Below are positions 11,401 through 26,400 of a stretch of 64,000 nucleotides of DNA, piece by piece. The notes under the pieces are model-generated. The model did not search any database. It was not told the DNA's origin and saw only the letters and a program-made list of their open reading frames with translations. The position numbers and the translations under genes were made by a program. This DNA comes from Pomphorhynchus laevis (Eukaryota; Acanthocephala; Palaeacanthocephala; Echinorhynchida; Pomphorhynchidae). The DNA lies in contig WNNJ02000171.1 of assembly GCA_012934845.2 (NCBI GenBank), positions 124,001-188,000 of the forward strand, read 5' to 3'. Within the stretch, counting starts at the first letter, position 1, and each line of letters begins with the position of its first letter.

Positions 11401-14400
11401 TAAAAAATGCCCTGTATAATTTTTAGCTATTTTTTATGATCTGTTGATTTTTTATTTTCACACTGAACTTTTGTGTGATCATTTCTATAAATACTTAACC
11501 GATTATTTAGATAAAATTATTTGAAATAATATTTTATCGATATAGTGATATTATGATAGAGAAATGATTTCAATTAAATTTGCAAACTTAAGACGAATGT
11601 ATTTTATCAAATCTAATTGCCGATAAAAGCAGACGATTCGAGTGATCGTCAGCTTACGGTAAAAGAATCGAAACTTGAAACGTAGGTATTGGATCAGTAG
11701 ATGATGAGCCCCACCATTACTGAAATGTAGCGTACTGATATTGGCTTATAATTATATGATTCAAGTAGCGTGCAGAATAAAAAATAGTCATCAAAATTTC
11801 AATAGTAACAATGACTGAACAGGTATATCAACTTAAAATATAGTGATATTGCTTTATGTATTTTGTGTTAGAATTAATGAAAATATGAGATCCTTAGAAG
11901 CAAGTAAAAAGTAGCAATTGATAAAAGATAAAAATATTGACAGTTAAAATTAACAGGTATCTTAAAAATTGATAGTTATAAAACGTTGTAAATTGACAAA
12001 TTAGTAAAATGTCAAAAATACTAAATTTATTTGATACACTTGTTTGAATGTACTATCGAAAAATATATTATACAATGCACGCACATGCAATCCTTCCTGA
12101 ATATTAATATATTGTAAAATAAATGCAAAACATTTAAGTTTTCGAATTACGGTCTAATAATTACCATTATAGTCAGTTATGTGATAAAATATGTTATGCT
12201 TGAATACACTTTGATTATTATACAGGTTATTAATAGTTTATTATTATGAAATATACATTTCCGAAAACATCAATATAAGTTATTATATATATTAAAATGA
12301 ATTGTGAACAAATAAACTTAATTGAACATTATTTGATTATATAGAATGTATATTTTCTGTTGTATAAACAAAAACAAGTTGTTCTTATCATGAAGTCAAA
12401 TAGTCATCGATTTTTCATTAAATTTTATCATTGAATTTTCTGATTGTCATTAAGATTAAAATAACATTAAGGAATAGTATCTTACTGTCTTGTTTCAGAT
12501 TTAAATAATTAAAAATACATAATATTAATACAGACCAAATAAAAATTTGGAATATGCTTCCATATTCAGGTATACAAAAAGATAAACTTTGATGTTTTTT
12601 GTGAAAGTAGCATTAGCTATCAAACTATTTAACTGAAAATTTTTTTGTAATAAAACAATTTTATTTGTTTATATCATTTAATTAAATCTAAGTTAATAAT
12701 GTAAGATACTTGAATTTTTAATAACTATGATTATTTTTCTACACATAGAGTAATAGTTGACTATTCCAAGTTGAAAAGATCTTGTAATTAAAATGAAATG
12801 AAATATTTTTAAATATACAGGAAAACAATCAGGTATAATTGAACGACAACAACAAAATTATTTTGATATTTCGCTAGTAACTACTAGCATCTTCAGAAAT
12901 TAACATAAAAATGATAAAGAAAAAAATACAAAGTTTCTGGTCGATTTGTACATTGATGCATCTATTTTAAAAATTTAAAATACAGATCAGGATGAATATA
13001 TTTCAAGAAATAAAATATTTTGCAAACGTTAAATATTGTGGGCGATGCTATGGTATAATATCATTAAAAGTTTTTTAACAAAGTAAGTACTTAAAGAGAC
13101 AAAATACGCAAATACTATATTTTGCATTAAAAAAATTTAATCAAGATTAAATTTAAATCTAATTTTAATTTTAATTTAATTAAATTTAAAAAAAATAATT
13201 TTATTAAATTTAATTTTTATTAAATTTAATACATATTTGTTATTTTGAAAATGACTAATTAATAAAACCGGTTCCATACCTAATGGATGTAGTAGCACAA
13301 TAGTATTAATATAACCTTTTTCGGATAATTTGTTTAATGCCTCGTTGATAAGTAATATGTGACCATTATGCAATGGATTTCTGACTTGAAATGCTACAAC
13401 TGAATCTACATTGTTCTAAAATGTGTAAAACAATACAAATAATTCCAATTACAAATACTAAGATAATAAAAAACATTGTACACTAAAGGACTGTAAAATA
13501 TTGTACACTAAGTGGACTTGTTCAGCAGCACGGTCGAGGCTCAACTTGCCCTGGCTCCGGCAAGCCTCCAACGATTCAGAAACTAAATACAGCAGCTTCC
13601 TACTCCAATGGCAATCCAACCGCTTTCCCAAGCCTCCAAAGTTCGTTATCGAGCATGGAACTACTTTGCGAGAACGTACGTCTGGTTCGGCGAATACCAC
13701 GTGCAGCGAGGCCAACAGTAGCAACCAAGTTTGTCAAACTAATAAATGCTATCTACGCTTGCCCGCTAAACGATAACCCATGGATGCAACTCCTCGGATT
13801 CGCGAAATCAGTCTTGCGCGTGCCACTAACGAACAGGGGTAACTGTACTGTGTCGCTAGGGTCGACGTTAAAGTCAGCATGCATGTCGTACGGTCAAGGG
13901 GCAATCACAACAATCAGTACACCAAGAACTAAACCTGTATATCGCCGGGATGATCAACTTCGAAACAAGGTTTCTGAAAAGTTGGAGGATGGTGATATTC
14001 GTGGAGCGGTACGACTGCTTGCCGATAACAACCAGCTGTTGAGTGCGGACGAGCAGACTATCGAGCTTTTGCGTCGCAAACATCCAGAACGGCGGTTACT
14101 TTATAATGAAAGCTGCGCACGTCCGCGGTCAAATCTCGATTTAGGTCCACTTATTTCGGGTCCTTCTGTCTTGTCGGCTCTCCAGTCATTTCCATCGTCT
14201 TCTGCTGGGGGCGCTGATGGACTGAGTCCTTCTCATCTACGTGACCTAGTTAGTCGTTCGAGTGGTGTCGCAGGAGACATACTACTGAAATCTATTTGTG
14301 AGCTAACAAGTAACATCCTTGCGGGTAAAGTGGCAACCTCGATCAGGCCTATATTATGCGGAGCCAAGCTTCTGGCTTTCGTAAAAGGGGACGGTGGAGT

Positions 14401-17400
14401 CAGACCTATAGCTGTTGGGTGTACCTTCCGCCGGCTAGCTGCTAAGGTGGCTTGCAGATTTGCTACCGAGAGAGTGGTTGGCATGCTTCTTCCAAATCAA
14501 CTTGGCGTCGGTGTGCCTGGGGGTGTCGAGGCCGCAATTCATGCAGCGAGATGTTTTGCTGAACACGGTTTGGTAGGCAATTCAGCGATGGTAAAGTTAG
14601 ACTTCGAAAATGCCTTTAACTCAATCAGCAGGAGCGCAGTCCTTCAGGTTGTGAAGAAGGAAATCCCGGGGATCCAGGACTTCGTGGAAATGTGCTACGA
14701 TTACCCAAGCACACTTCTCTTCGAGGACAATGTGATTGATTCAAAAGAGGGAGTACAACAAGGGGATCCTCTCGGTCCTCTTCTGTTCTCACTTACCATC
14801 AACAGTCTGACCCACAGCCTTTTGTCACCATTAGCTGTTTGGTATCTGGATGACTGCTGCATAGGGGGAGAAGTTTCCACTCTAATCAATGATATCGAAC
14901 ACATTCGAACTCAAGGAGCAAAAATTGGATTGTTCTTACGGCCAGACAAATGCCAAGTGATTTCTAAAAGCGGTACCTATATTCAACCTCTACTTGATAT
15001 AATTCTAAACGTAAAAGTCTGTGATGTGTCATCCGCGGACTTGCTAGGCGCTCCGCTTTGCGCCGGATTTCACCTCGATATGTTCTTGGAATCGGCTATC
15101 ACACAACTTTAGCAGGTAAGCCGAAAGCTCTCAAAACTTGCGAAGCACGACGCCTTATTTATACTTCGACATTGTTTGACGCTGCCAAAGATCAACTTCC
15201 TTTTACGCTGCGCACCGTGTTATACAAGCGGCTTCGTGAAAGCCTTCGACGAGGAAGTTCGCAGTTCTCTGGAAGAAATCCTTAACATCAGGCTCTCTGA
15301 CATGGCCTGGCGTCAAGCCTCGCTACCTGTTAAGATGAGTGAACTGGGTGTTTTGCGTGCGGAAGAGTTATCTATACCGGCCTTTTGTTCATCTGTTTCG
15401 CGCACAAAGGATTTAACTGCGCTATTAATCCCAGAACATTTGGCAAATCGCTCAGGCACTAGTGACCTTAACTACCAAACGGCGTCAGAGAGTTGGACCA
15501 CTAAATTCGACCTGACTGTTCCAACGGATACAACCTTGCAAAAACGTTGGACAGCCCCATTGTTTGAGAAGGAATTCCGACACCTGGCAGCTTCATGCGC
15601 CTTTCCCAAAGATCGGGCCCGCTTGCTAGCCGCGTCTACCAGATGGTCTGGCGCATTCCTTAATGCCCAACCGATAGCTTCAATGGGCACAAAACTAGAC
15701 GATAGTTTAATCTGTCTTGCATCAGCCCTCCGCCTCGATATTCTCAACTCGGTTTCATTTAAGTGTGAGTGCGGAGTCGTATCAGACCCCTCTGGTATTC
15801 ACGGGCTAGACTGCCCCAGAGTGGTTTCTCGGCACAATCGGCACAGTGCTGTAAACACACTTATCCGTAGCGCCCTTGCCACAGCCGGTGTCCCGTCCCG
15901 CCTTGAACCAATCGGGCTCTGCAGAAACGACGGAAAGAGACCGGACGGTGCTTCACTAGTCCCATGGGAAAGGGGACGTCTGCTAGTATGGGACTTCACG
16001 TGTCCCAACATTCTTGCTGCCAGTCATTTGCCTAGTGCGGTCTCTGGGGCCGGGGAGGTTGCTAGATTGGCAGAGGATCGAAAGAAGGCCAAATATACAT
16101 GTATTGACGAATCGCAATATAAATTTGTGCCGTTGGCGATCGACACAATTGGTGCTGCCGGGCCGATAACTTCGAATTTTTTGACAAAACTGGGCAATAT
16201 GTTGGTGGTGGCAACAGATGATCGAAGAGCTGCCAATTTCCTCTTGCAGCGTTTAAGCTGTGCAGTGCAGCGGGGGAAATGCAGCGTGCCTGTTAGAGGT
16301 CGCTCGAGACGGAAACCTTCCAACTTAACAATACTGAAATATCACAAACTATACAATTTTTTCTGTAACTTTTATATAACGATTTGTAAATTTTAGAATT
16401 GTACACTAAATAATGCATTTGAAAGTCAATTGCCATAAATAGTTAAAGACAGAATAATAGCTACAATAGCTACTTTGTGGTAGCTACAATAACTACTTTT
16501 ATAAGCTGAATTCAATTCAACGGTAATTCAGTTTTATCATAATTCAATTTTGCATAATTACTACAAATATTAAAGTGTACATAATTTAAAGCAATTTTAT
16601 AATTGATAAATAAATGATTTTCCTATATCGATAATTCAATAAATTAACCCATATATTCTCATATGTAGAATGAAGTACCCGCTGGTCGTTTCGGTTGCGG
16701 CTTAATCGAATTGCTGTATATATAGTTTAAATCATTATTACCGCGTTTAATAAACAAGATACCTATTTGGTGGTGGCTAATTTGATAGCTCTTAGACGTA
16801 TAATTTATTACTACAAAATTTAGCTTACGCTCAATTTATTACTACAGAATTTAGCTTACGCTCTGTGCATGGCAGTGCGTCTTGCAGTTTAAACATGCAT
16901 CAGGCACTAAATTCCTTTTAATAGAAATGCTGTTTTACAGAAGCACTTAAAAGTGTACAAATATATAAAATATAATTTGCTGTTACACTTGCTCTGGGAC
17001 ACCCAATGGTGTACTCATTAGTAAATCACTATGATTTCCTCATGAGGAGGCATAAACACCCGACAACATTCTATATATCCTCATCAGACCAAGATATAGA
17101 GCCGAATTATTCTCGCAATACTCAAAGTCGCTACGTATTCCCAGTCATCCTATGTGACGACAAATTTCAACAACGGTAGGTGCGTTTCGCTCTAACGAAG
17201 CTCTTCAGTATCGTGACTTCAATAATTATCCATAGCCATCTTAACACACGCTTAAACAGTGTTTAAAGCTCGTAAAACAGAACTACCCTTAATCTGAATC
17301 ATCAGAGGGAATTTAGCATAAGCTCTGTACATGGCTGTTCGTATTGCAGTTTAACTATGCATCAGGCACTAAATTCCTTTTAATAGAAATACTGTTTTAC

Positions 17401-20400
17401 AGAAACACTTAAAAGTGTACAAATATATAAAATATAATTTGTTCTTACACCTGATCTGGGACACCCAATGGTGCACTCATAAATAAATCACTGTGTTCCT
17501 CATGAGGAGGCATAAACACCAGACAGCATTCTATATATCCTCATCAGACTAAGAAATGAAACCAAATTATTGTCGCAATATTCAAAGTCGCTACGTATAA
17601 CCAGTCATCCTATGTGTGAAGTCATTTTATGTGTTTACAGTTTATTTTACTGTGACTAAAACGGCAATCAGAGACATTATAAACATTCTTGTTAAAGTGT
17701 ACATTTTATATAAATATAAATTTTACTATATAAATATGAATTTAAATTTTAACGTAAAATTACGTTCACAATTATTAAAACAATACATAAATATTAAATT
17801 TAATGAAAAGCAGTTAACAATCAAAATTTTATTGTCCAGCTGTTGTCTATACAATTTTGGGGACAATGAGCATTTTTGACAATAAATTAAATATTACTGT
17901 AAATTATTTTTTTATTAATATTTGGTAATTGGCAGTTTTGGGGTGGTAGAAAGGCGACGAAATTTTTAAAATAAAAATAGTAAATTTCAGAATATATTTT
18001 CGAACATTTTTACAGTTTTTGTGCACTCCTAGATTAATCATAAGATAACTTGTAGAGCTCACTGCAAATAAGAACAAATCATTTGAATATGCAAGACAAA
18101 TGGGATCAATTCAGACTGCGGCAATTGAATGGCTTGCTTGTGGAGGTAAATTGAAAAGAGGAGAATGGCAGAACTATGCATGACTTAAATCTTAGAATAA
18201 AATGCCAACGCCTCGGCTGTAGAAAGTCTGTATATCTGTTATCCAAGAGTATATTTAGTCTTGGTCGTTTAAAAATAAGTCAAGTTTTTTATTTAATGTG
18301 CAGCTATAATGAAAACAAATCAAACGCTAAAGTAACGGTAGAGTCTAAAATTGACAGGAAAACTACAGGTATTTACTTTAATTAATACAAATATTGTAGG
18401 TCAATCAACCATAAAATAGGATTTGCTAATAGAGAATATCTAAGAATTCGGAAGTTTTGTATGTACATATGAAATTTGGCAAGTGTAATTAAATAGATAT
18501 CATTGCATTGATTCATTTTGCTATCTTTTTCGTTACGGTATGTATTTGAAATTATAACTATTAATGCCTATAGTGAAAATACGTCCTCTATCCGAAAGGC
18601 GATTCCTTTATTTAATACGCTATAATTTTATACAGTTTTGTTAAATAGTTGCTATATTCTATGAACGAAATTGTGACGCTATCACCCTATACATCCAATA
18701 AATAAAATTTGGTGATTAACTAGAAAACTACTTATTTACAAGGATACGTATGTGCTGTGTACTAACATTTGCTAATTCGATTTGCTGTCTGAGCTCTTTT
18801 ACGTTAAGTCGATAATGATCCAAACCGTCATTCCATAGTGGACGCTTGTAATCTTCTAGGTTACCACCAATTAGCCAAGATCCATCCTTTGCTATATTCT
18901 AAATAATATTCTTTAGCAATCTGGGTAAAGAATTAATAAATATGCAGTTATAAATGATATAACCAATAAACTAAGTTTGTATCCATAAAATTCGAATAAA
19001 AACTAAAAGTTATATTTATAATTATTGGGTTTGGCAAACCATTCCGGAAAAAACTAATTTTGAATCATATTTGTTATATATTTCGGTTAAACGTGGGACT
19101 TTTTTCATAGAAACTCTCAGGATCAAAAATTGTGAAAGAGCTTGAATGTTCAGCTGAAATATCTAACAAAAGTCATTTTATTTCCTCGGGAATAGCTCGC
19201 CAAAAAATCAAATCCAACCTCAAGGTAATCTTTCAGGATATTTATAATTATATAATTTCATCTTTCAAGTTGGTTATTGCTACCTCTCGGTCAAGTCGTG
19301 ACCGATTATCGACAACCTAACCGTAACAAGAATATTGACAGTTTAGTTTTAACCAGTATATCACAAGAGGAGTATGAAGTAACTAGATCGTAGGCGTGTT
19401 CTTATCCTACGGTTTATATCATATACAAATAGTATGTAACACAAGAATGTGTTATAATTGTCTAACAAAGTATATACTGAAATTATTGAAGGTGTATTAT
19501 ATTTTTCATCAGATCAATAGATTTTCCATTGACAAATTTAAATAATCAAATAGTTCCTACTTCGAAATATCGATAGTATCGAAACAATAAACGCTCACTG
19601 GTGATAGTTCAATGTTTCCTATGTTTAATCAATGTGAGTTTTTAGGAAATACAAAAGCTTTGAATAATTTTCATTGTATGATATACTTAAATGATTCCAT
19701 ATATTTAAAGTTGTTCAATTGTGCAGCCATTGATACAATTGCAATTTTTGAGTTCCACCAGTATATGCCAACATCGTACTGCTGTTGGCTTATAAATAGT
19801 ATTAAACCAACACGCAGAATAAAGTCATCAAAATTTCGATTCGATATATATTCATAATATTGACTTTGGTAATAATTCGATTGATAAAACAACAAGATCC
19901 AGAGCAGAATTTAAATGATATTTCGCTGAGTCACTATCAGCACCACCAAAACTGAAAAATAAAAACAACTGCAAATACTATATATAATAATTCAAATGAA
20001 TGAAATAATAAAACAACAAGCTGTCAAATTCTACCAATCACTATATTATCAGTTGCTTGTTTTTAATGTTTAATTTTTGATTATACTGATAGTCAATCAA
20101 CGAAATATCAAAATGATTATGCTTTCTATATTCTGTTCCACAATTAGATTAATATACTTAAATTAGAATACTTCAATACACGAAGTAACGCCAATATTGG
20201 AGTGTTAAATTCTCATTTATTTACATTAGAGCCAATGGCTCAATGCAATTCTTAAGTGTGCTAAGGATGAATTTACTAATGCACCTTCAGAGATTTCCTG
20301 ACATTTTTTTAAACAGAACCAAAAATATCCAATATTTGAAATCAGGTTATACGACTTATTGTTTAATCCGCTGTTTCCGGTATAACATGCTTTATATGTG

Positions 20401-23400
20401 TTAAATAGTGTTTATATCTACTGACTAAAATAGCCATGGAATTTTCTTAACCCTATTTAGACTCAATCAATGTTGAGTTGCTTGTCCAATAGGGCACGAA
20501 ACTCGAAACTCCATATTATACAAATAGGGGGTTAACTTACTCATTGTACAACTTGAAAATATCGAAAGAGATATTTCTTTAATATAGAAACATCGTTGTA
20601 TGTGTAATTCTGACATAATAACGTTATATTTATAATCTAAGTTTTGCTTAGAAAAATATTGATTGAAAGACATACTTGAATAGTTGGATGATTAAAATCG
20701 GTTGTTCCAAATAGGCGAGCACAGTGTTCATCCTTTCGAAACGAATAAAATTCTGGATCTAACAAAGTTGCAATTTTCTCGTTCTCATATATCAGATCTA
20801 TTGCGGTTGCATTCTCCAAATTTTTCTTATCACAATCAGTGCATAATAAAATGATAGGCACACTTTGTGAAAACTGACATTCTACAAAGCAATGAAAAAG
20901 TTATCAAATCTGCAAAACTCGGAATGATTACTTTTAATCTACGCATATTATGAAATCACTTAACTTAACCGAATAAATAAAGATGATATTTACAAACTTG
21001 TTAATAGTTTAGTGTTTCAAACAGTTAGATTGCTAAATCTAATTTAAGTCATTTCGGAATAATGGCAAATTCTAAATTTTATAAAGTTTGAATCACCAGT
21101 TCTCAACCAAGTTCCAATAAATCTTTGTTAAAAGGGGATCAGCAGCAACTCTGAAAGTTTAAAGAGACTATTTTTATTCAATACTACATATATGTGGTTT
21201 ATGATCAGTTTCGTAGACTGTAATTTCCCAAATCTTAGACCAAGAAACAACGTAAAATCAATAGCATAAGCAAAAAAGGCCCAATTACCCGTTATTATTT
21301 AATGAAATGTTTAAAGAATTAGGATTCTGAGAAAGGACAATATTAGAACAAATATATTTTACTAGTTATACGTAAGCAGGACCTAGTTATATCAATGATG
21401 ATGGAACACGTTGTATTCAGAGGTAGAAACAAATATGACTGGCTTTTTTAATTATTAATATTAATTATTAAATTTAATATATGACTGGCTTTTTAATTAT
21501 TAAATTTAAAAACCATAGCCAACAAATTAAAACTAAATTTATTATTAATTTTTCCACAAAATAAATGTCATCATCGGGACTGTTTAATTGTAATTAGATT
21601 GGAATTGATTTAGAGAGCTATGTTCATTTCGCTATCTAAATAAATAATAATACGAATACAATTAAAAAGTCCCGATGATGACATATTTGGTTTGTAGGAA
21701 CATTAAAAATAAAATGAGTTTTCAATTGTTGGGTGTGGCTTTTCAGTTCAAGAAAGAAATAAAGTATCATTTCAATTTAAGGATAATAAAAGATATGTGT
21801 AAGACGCGTGCGTTTTCGAAAGTGTTATGACTCTAAAAAGAATTAGTGAAATTAAAATATTTTATTATTAGTAAACAGTTTAGGAGCTTTATTGTTTGTA
21901 AAAATAAAGGCATCGCTTTAAAACGACTCTATTGCTTGTAACAACTACGTTATTACTTGCAACATCGACGTTATTGTTTGCAAATCGACGTTATTGCTTG
22001 TAACATCGACGTTATTGTTTGCAAATCAAAGTTATTGCTTGTAACATCGACGTAATTGTTTGCAAATCGACGTTATCGGTTGCAACCACAACATTATTGA
22101 TTGCAACCATGACGGTATTGCTTGCAACAACGAGGTTATTGCTTGCAACCACGACATTATTGCTTGCAACCACGACGTTATTGCTTGCGACCACGACGTT
22201 ATTGCTTGCAACAACAACGTTATTGCTTGCAACAACAACGTTATTGCTTGCAACAACAACGTTATTGCTTGCAACAACAACGTTATTGCTTGCAACAACA
22301 ACGTTATTGCTTGCAACAACAACGTTATTGCTTGCAACAACAACGTTATTGCTTGCAACAACAACGTTATTGCTTGCAACAACAACGTTATTGCTTGCAA
22401 CAACAACGTTATTGCTTGCAACAACAACGTTATTGCTTGCAACAACAACGTTATTGCTTGCAACAACAACGTTATTGCTTGCAACAACAACGTTATTGCT
22501 TGCAACAACAACGTTATTGCTTGCAACAACAACGTTATTGCTTGCAACAACAACGTTATTGCTTGCAACAACAACGTTATTGCTTGCAACAACAACGTTA
22601 TTGCTTGCAACAACAACGTTATTGCTTGCAACAACAACGTTATTGCTTGCAACAACAACGTTATTGCTTGCAACAACAACGTTATTGCTTGCAACAACAA
22701 CGTTATTGCTTGCAACAACAACGTTATTGCTTGCAACAACAACGTTATTGCTTGCAACAACAACGTTATTGCTTGCGACACCAACGTTATTGCTTGCAAC
22801 AACAACGTTATTGCTTGCAACAACAACGTTATTGCTTGCAACAACAACGTTATTGCTTGCAACAACAACGTTATTGCTTGCAACAACAACGTTATTGCTT
22901 GCAACAACAACGTTATTGCTTGCAACAACAACGTTATTGCTTGCAACAACAACGTTATTGCTTGCAACAACAACGTTATTGCTTGCAACAACAACGTTAT
23001 TGCTTGCAACAACAACGTTATTGCTTGCAACAACAACGTTATTGCTTGCAACAACGTTATTGCTTGCAACAACAACGTTATTGCTTGCAACAACAACGTT
23101 ATTGCTTGCAACAACGTTATTGCTTGCAACAACAACGTTATTGCTTGCAACAACAACGTTATTGCTTGCAACAACAACGTTATTGCTTGCAACAACAACG
23201 TTATTGCTTGCAACAACAACGTTATTGCTTGCAACAACAACGTTATTGCTTGCAACAACAACGTTATTGCTTGCAACAACAACGTTATTGCTTGCAACAA
23301 CAACGTTATTGCTTGCAACAACAACGTTATTGCTTGCAACAACAACGTTATTGCTTGCAACAACAACGTTATTGCTTGCAACAACAACGTTATTGCTTGC

Positions 23401-26400
23401 AACAACAACGTTATTGCTTGCAACAACAACGTTATTGCTTGCAACAACGACGTTATTGCTTGCAACAACGACGTTATTGCTTGCAACAACGACGTTATTG
23501 CTTGCAACAACGACGTTATTGCTTGCAACAACGACGTTATTGCTTGCAACAACGACGTTATTGCTTGCAACAACGACGTTATTGCTTGCAACAACGACGT
23601 TATTGCTTGCAACAACGACGTTATTGCTTGCAACAACGACGTTATTGCTTGCAACAACGACGTTATTGCTTGCAACAACGACGTTATTGCTTGCAACAAC
23701 GACGTTATTGCTTGCAACCACGACGTTATTGCTTGCAACCACGACGTTATTGCTTGCAACCACGACGTTATTGCTTTCAACCACGACTTTCGTGCTTGCA
23801 ACCACGACGTTATTGCTCGCAACCACGACGTTATTGCTGGCAACAACAACTTTATTGCTTGCAACAACGACGTTATTGCATTACAACAATAACGTTATTG
23901 TAAGCAACAACGATGTTATTGTTTGCAACCACGACGTTATTGCTTGTAATCACGACGTTATTGCTTGCAACCACGACGTTATTGCTTGCAACCACGACGT
24001 TATTGCTTGCAACCACGACGTTATTGCTTGCAACCACGACGTTATTGCTTGCAACCACGACGTTATTGCTTGCAACCACGACGTTATTGCTTGCAACCAC
24101 GACGTTATTGCTTGCAACCACGACGTTATTGCTTGCAACCACGACGTTATTGCTTGCAACCACGACGTTATTGCTTGCAACCACGACGTTATTGCTTGCA
24201 ACCACGACGTTATTGCTTGCAACCACGACGTTATTGCTTGCAACCACGACGTTATTGCTTGCAACCACGACGTTATTGCTTGCAACCACGACGTTATTGC
24301 TTGCAACCACGACGTTATTGCTTGCAACCACGACGTTATTGCTTGCAACCACGACGTTATTGCTTGCAACCACGACGTTATTGCTTGCAACCACGACGTT
24401 ATTGCTTGCAACCACGACGTTATTGCTTGCAACCACGACGTTATTGCTTGCAACCACGACGTTATTGCTTGCAACAACGACGTTATTTCTTGCAACACGC
24501 TCTTTTTATAATAAATAGAAGCTCTATTTTATGTAACACGTTTTTCATCATCTTTTGCAAGTAGCATGTTTTGAAATGAATTATAGGAATGAACAAAGGA
24601 TTTCTGACCGATGAAAATAACTTTTAATTTCTATACTTATATAATTTTAGTAACCATATATTGAACTAAACTACTAAAAATAAGTTTATAGTGTAATTTA
24701 ACAATACATTTTTGACGATTTTTATTTAAATAAGAAAATTCACACACGATCCAGAAATTTATGATTTCCTAGTTAGTTTGATCAGTAAAATAATTTGTAG
24801 TGGAACTGAAAAACATGACTAAGGATTTAAAATGCATCCAATATTTTACAATTTACTTATTCTATCGACATTTGAAATATATCATAATTTTGGTATGCAA
24901 ATTATTGGTATGCAAATTATTCAAAATTTATGCAAATTTTGACAAAGTAATAACTTTGTTTTAATAACTTTGTCTAACGCTGTTTTTAGACAAAGTAATA
25001 ACTTTGTCTTCATATGCAAAAAGCTTTATTATGATATACTAATGAAAGAGGTTAATTCTAATGATTTAAATGTAAATCCAACATATGAACGTAGTGAGTT
25101 GAGTTTAGAAACAATTATTACAAGTCACTGTTCTATAATGGATAAAAAGGGTATAAAGGTTGAATTAGATAATAAAACTATACCTATATTATATTGGAAT
25201 CCAAAATTACATAAAAATCCAATAAAACCTAGGTTCATATGTAGTACGTTTAAATGTACATTAAAACCACTTTCTGTCTCTATGAATAAAATACTTAAAG
25301 TAATTAAAGCACATTTTAAAAAATATTGCAAGGTAATCGAAATTAATACTGGTATAAAACACTATTTCAGTATTAATTCTACAAAAGAATTTTTAGAACA
25401 GACAAAAGGAATAAATTTTCAAAATATAAATACATACGATTTTAGTACGCTTTATACAAATCTAGATTTAGTAGATATTAAAGAAGCGTTAGTAAAATTA
25501 ATTAACCTTATATTCGGAAAAAGATATACATATATATGTTATAATAATTATAACGCCTATCTAACAAAAATTAAACCATCAAATAAATATAAATATATGG
25601 ATAAAATTGAATTAATAGAATCCTTAAATATTTTGATAAATCAAAATTATTTAAAAGTAGGGACATCTATATTTAGACAAGTAAAAGGTGTTCCAATGGG
25701 TGGTAATAGTAGCTTAATTATAGCTGACTTGTTTTTAAGCTTTATAGAATATGAATTTGTTCATAACTGTGTAAAAACTAAATCTAAACAATATAAATAT
25801 ATGAAATATATGTTTCGATACATTGATGATATATGTGTATTTAATTCTAATAATTTTTATTCAATTAGTGAGCACATTTATCCAGAAAGCCTTATTCTTA
25901 ACAAAACCAATATTAATGATAAAGAAGGTGTATATCTAGATATGAACATTAAATTAACATTAACTAAAACTACTATTAATTTATATCGTAAAGATGACAT
26001 ATTTAAATTTACAAGAAACATATTTTTGCATGAGCATTCATGCATACCATATAATATAAAATATAATACATTAAATAATGAAATTTTAAGAATTGCAACA
26101 ATATGTAATGATATTGGCTTTCTTCAAAATCATTTAAATAATTTAATAGATACATATTTTAAACTAGGTTACTATAAAAATAACATCAAGCAGAAAATAG
26201 TAAAATATATAAATCAACACAATAATATAAAGAATAAATTTAAACTCTTAAGTGGCAAATTTTTATGGATGGATAATAAATAATATACTTTGCATTAGAA
26301 TAAGATACTAGATAGTTATTTCAGAGGAAATACATCATTAGCATGTATTTGGCCCCGCTGCTATGTTGGGTAGAGGAGTTAGGGGCCGAAACCTGATAGC

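Larger units (their letters stand above)
13512..16397 (+). mobile_element. 5'-truncated non-LTR retrotransposon with C-terminal restriction-like endonuclease
   Basis: One long frame from about 13,655 to 16,396, cut by a single in-frame TAG at 15,110-15,112; similarity runs straight across it. RT motifs: [49 protein letters not shown] (motif A), [15 protein letters not shown] (motif B), WYLDDCCIG (motif C, 14,840-14,863). C-terminus: a Cys-His cluster C-E-C-G ... H-G-L-D-C ... H-N-R-H from 15,764, then KRPDG (about 15,935) and LVWDFTCP, the P-D...D pattern of a restriction-like endonuclease as in R2-type LINEs. It is more GC-rich than its surroundings. ATTGTACACTAA occurs just before (13,475 and 13,500) and just after (16,398), probably the target duplication. 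Antisense within PAPSS intron 8. Confidence 0.85.

Noticed and set aside
13501-13776. Separate 91-residue ORF before the LINE RT
   Set aside because: Overlaps the RT frame in another phase and begins within the flanking repeat; a shadow of the truncated LINE.
21935-24505. CRISPR-like array
   Set aside because: Monomers are contiguous with no unique spacers, in a eukaryotic intron.
22012-24511. Very long open frames on both strands (up to about 830 codons) of seven-residue repeats
   Set aside because: Consequence of a 21-bp satellite without stop codons in several frames; several overlapping frames are equally open and none has a gene-like start, composition or conserved domain.
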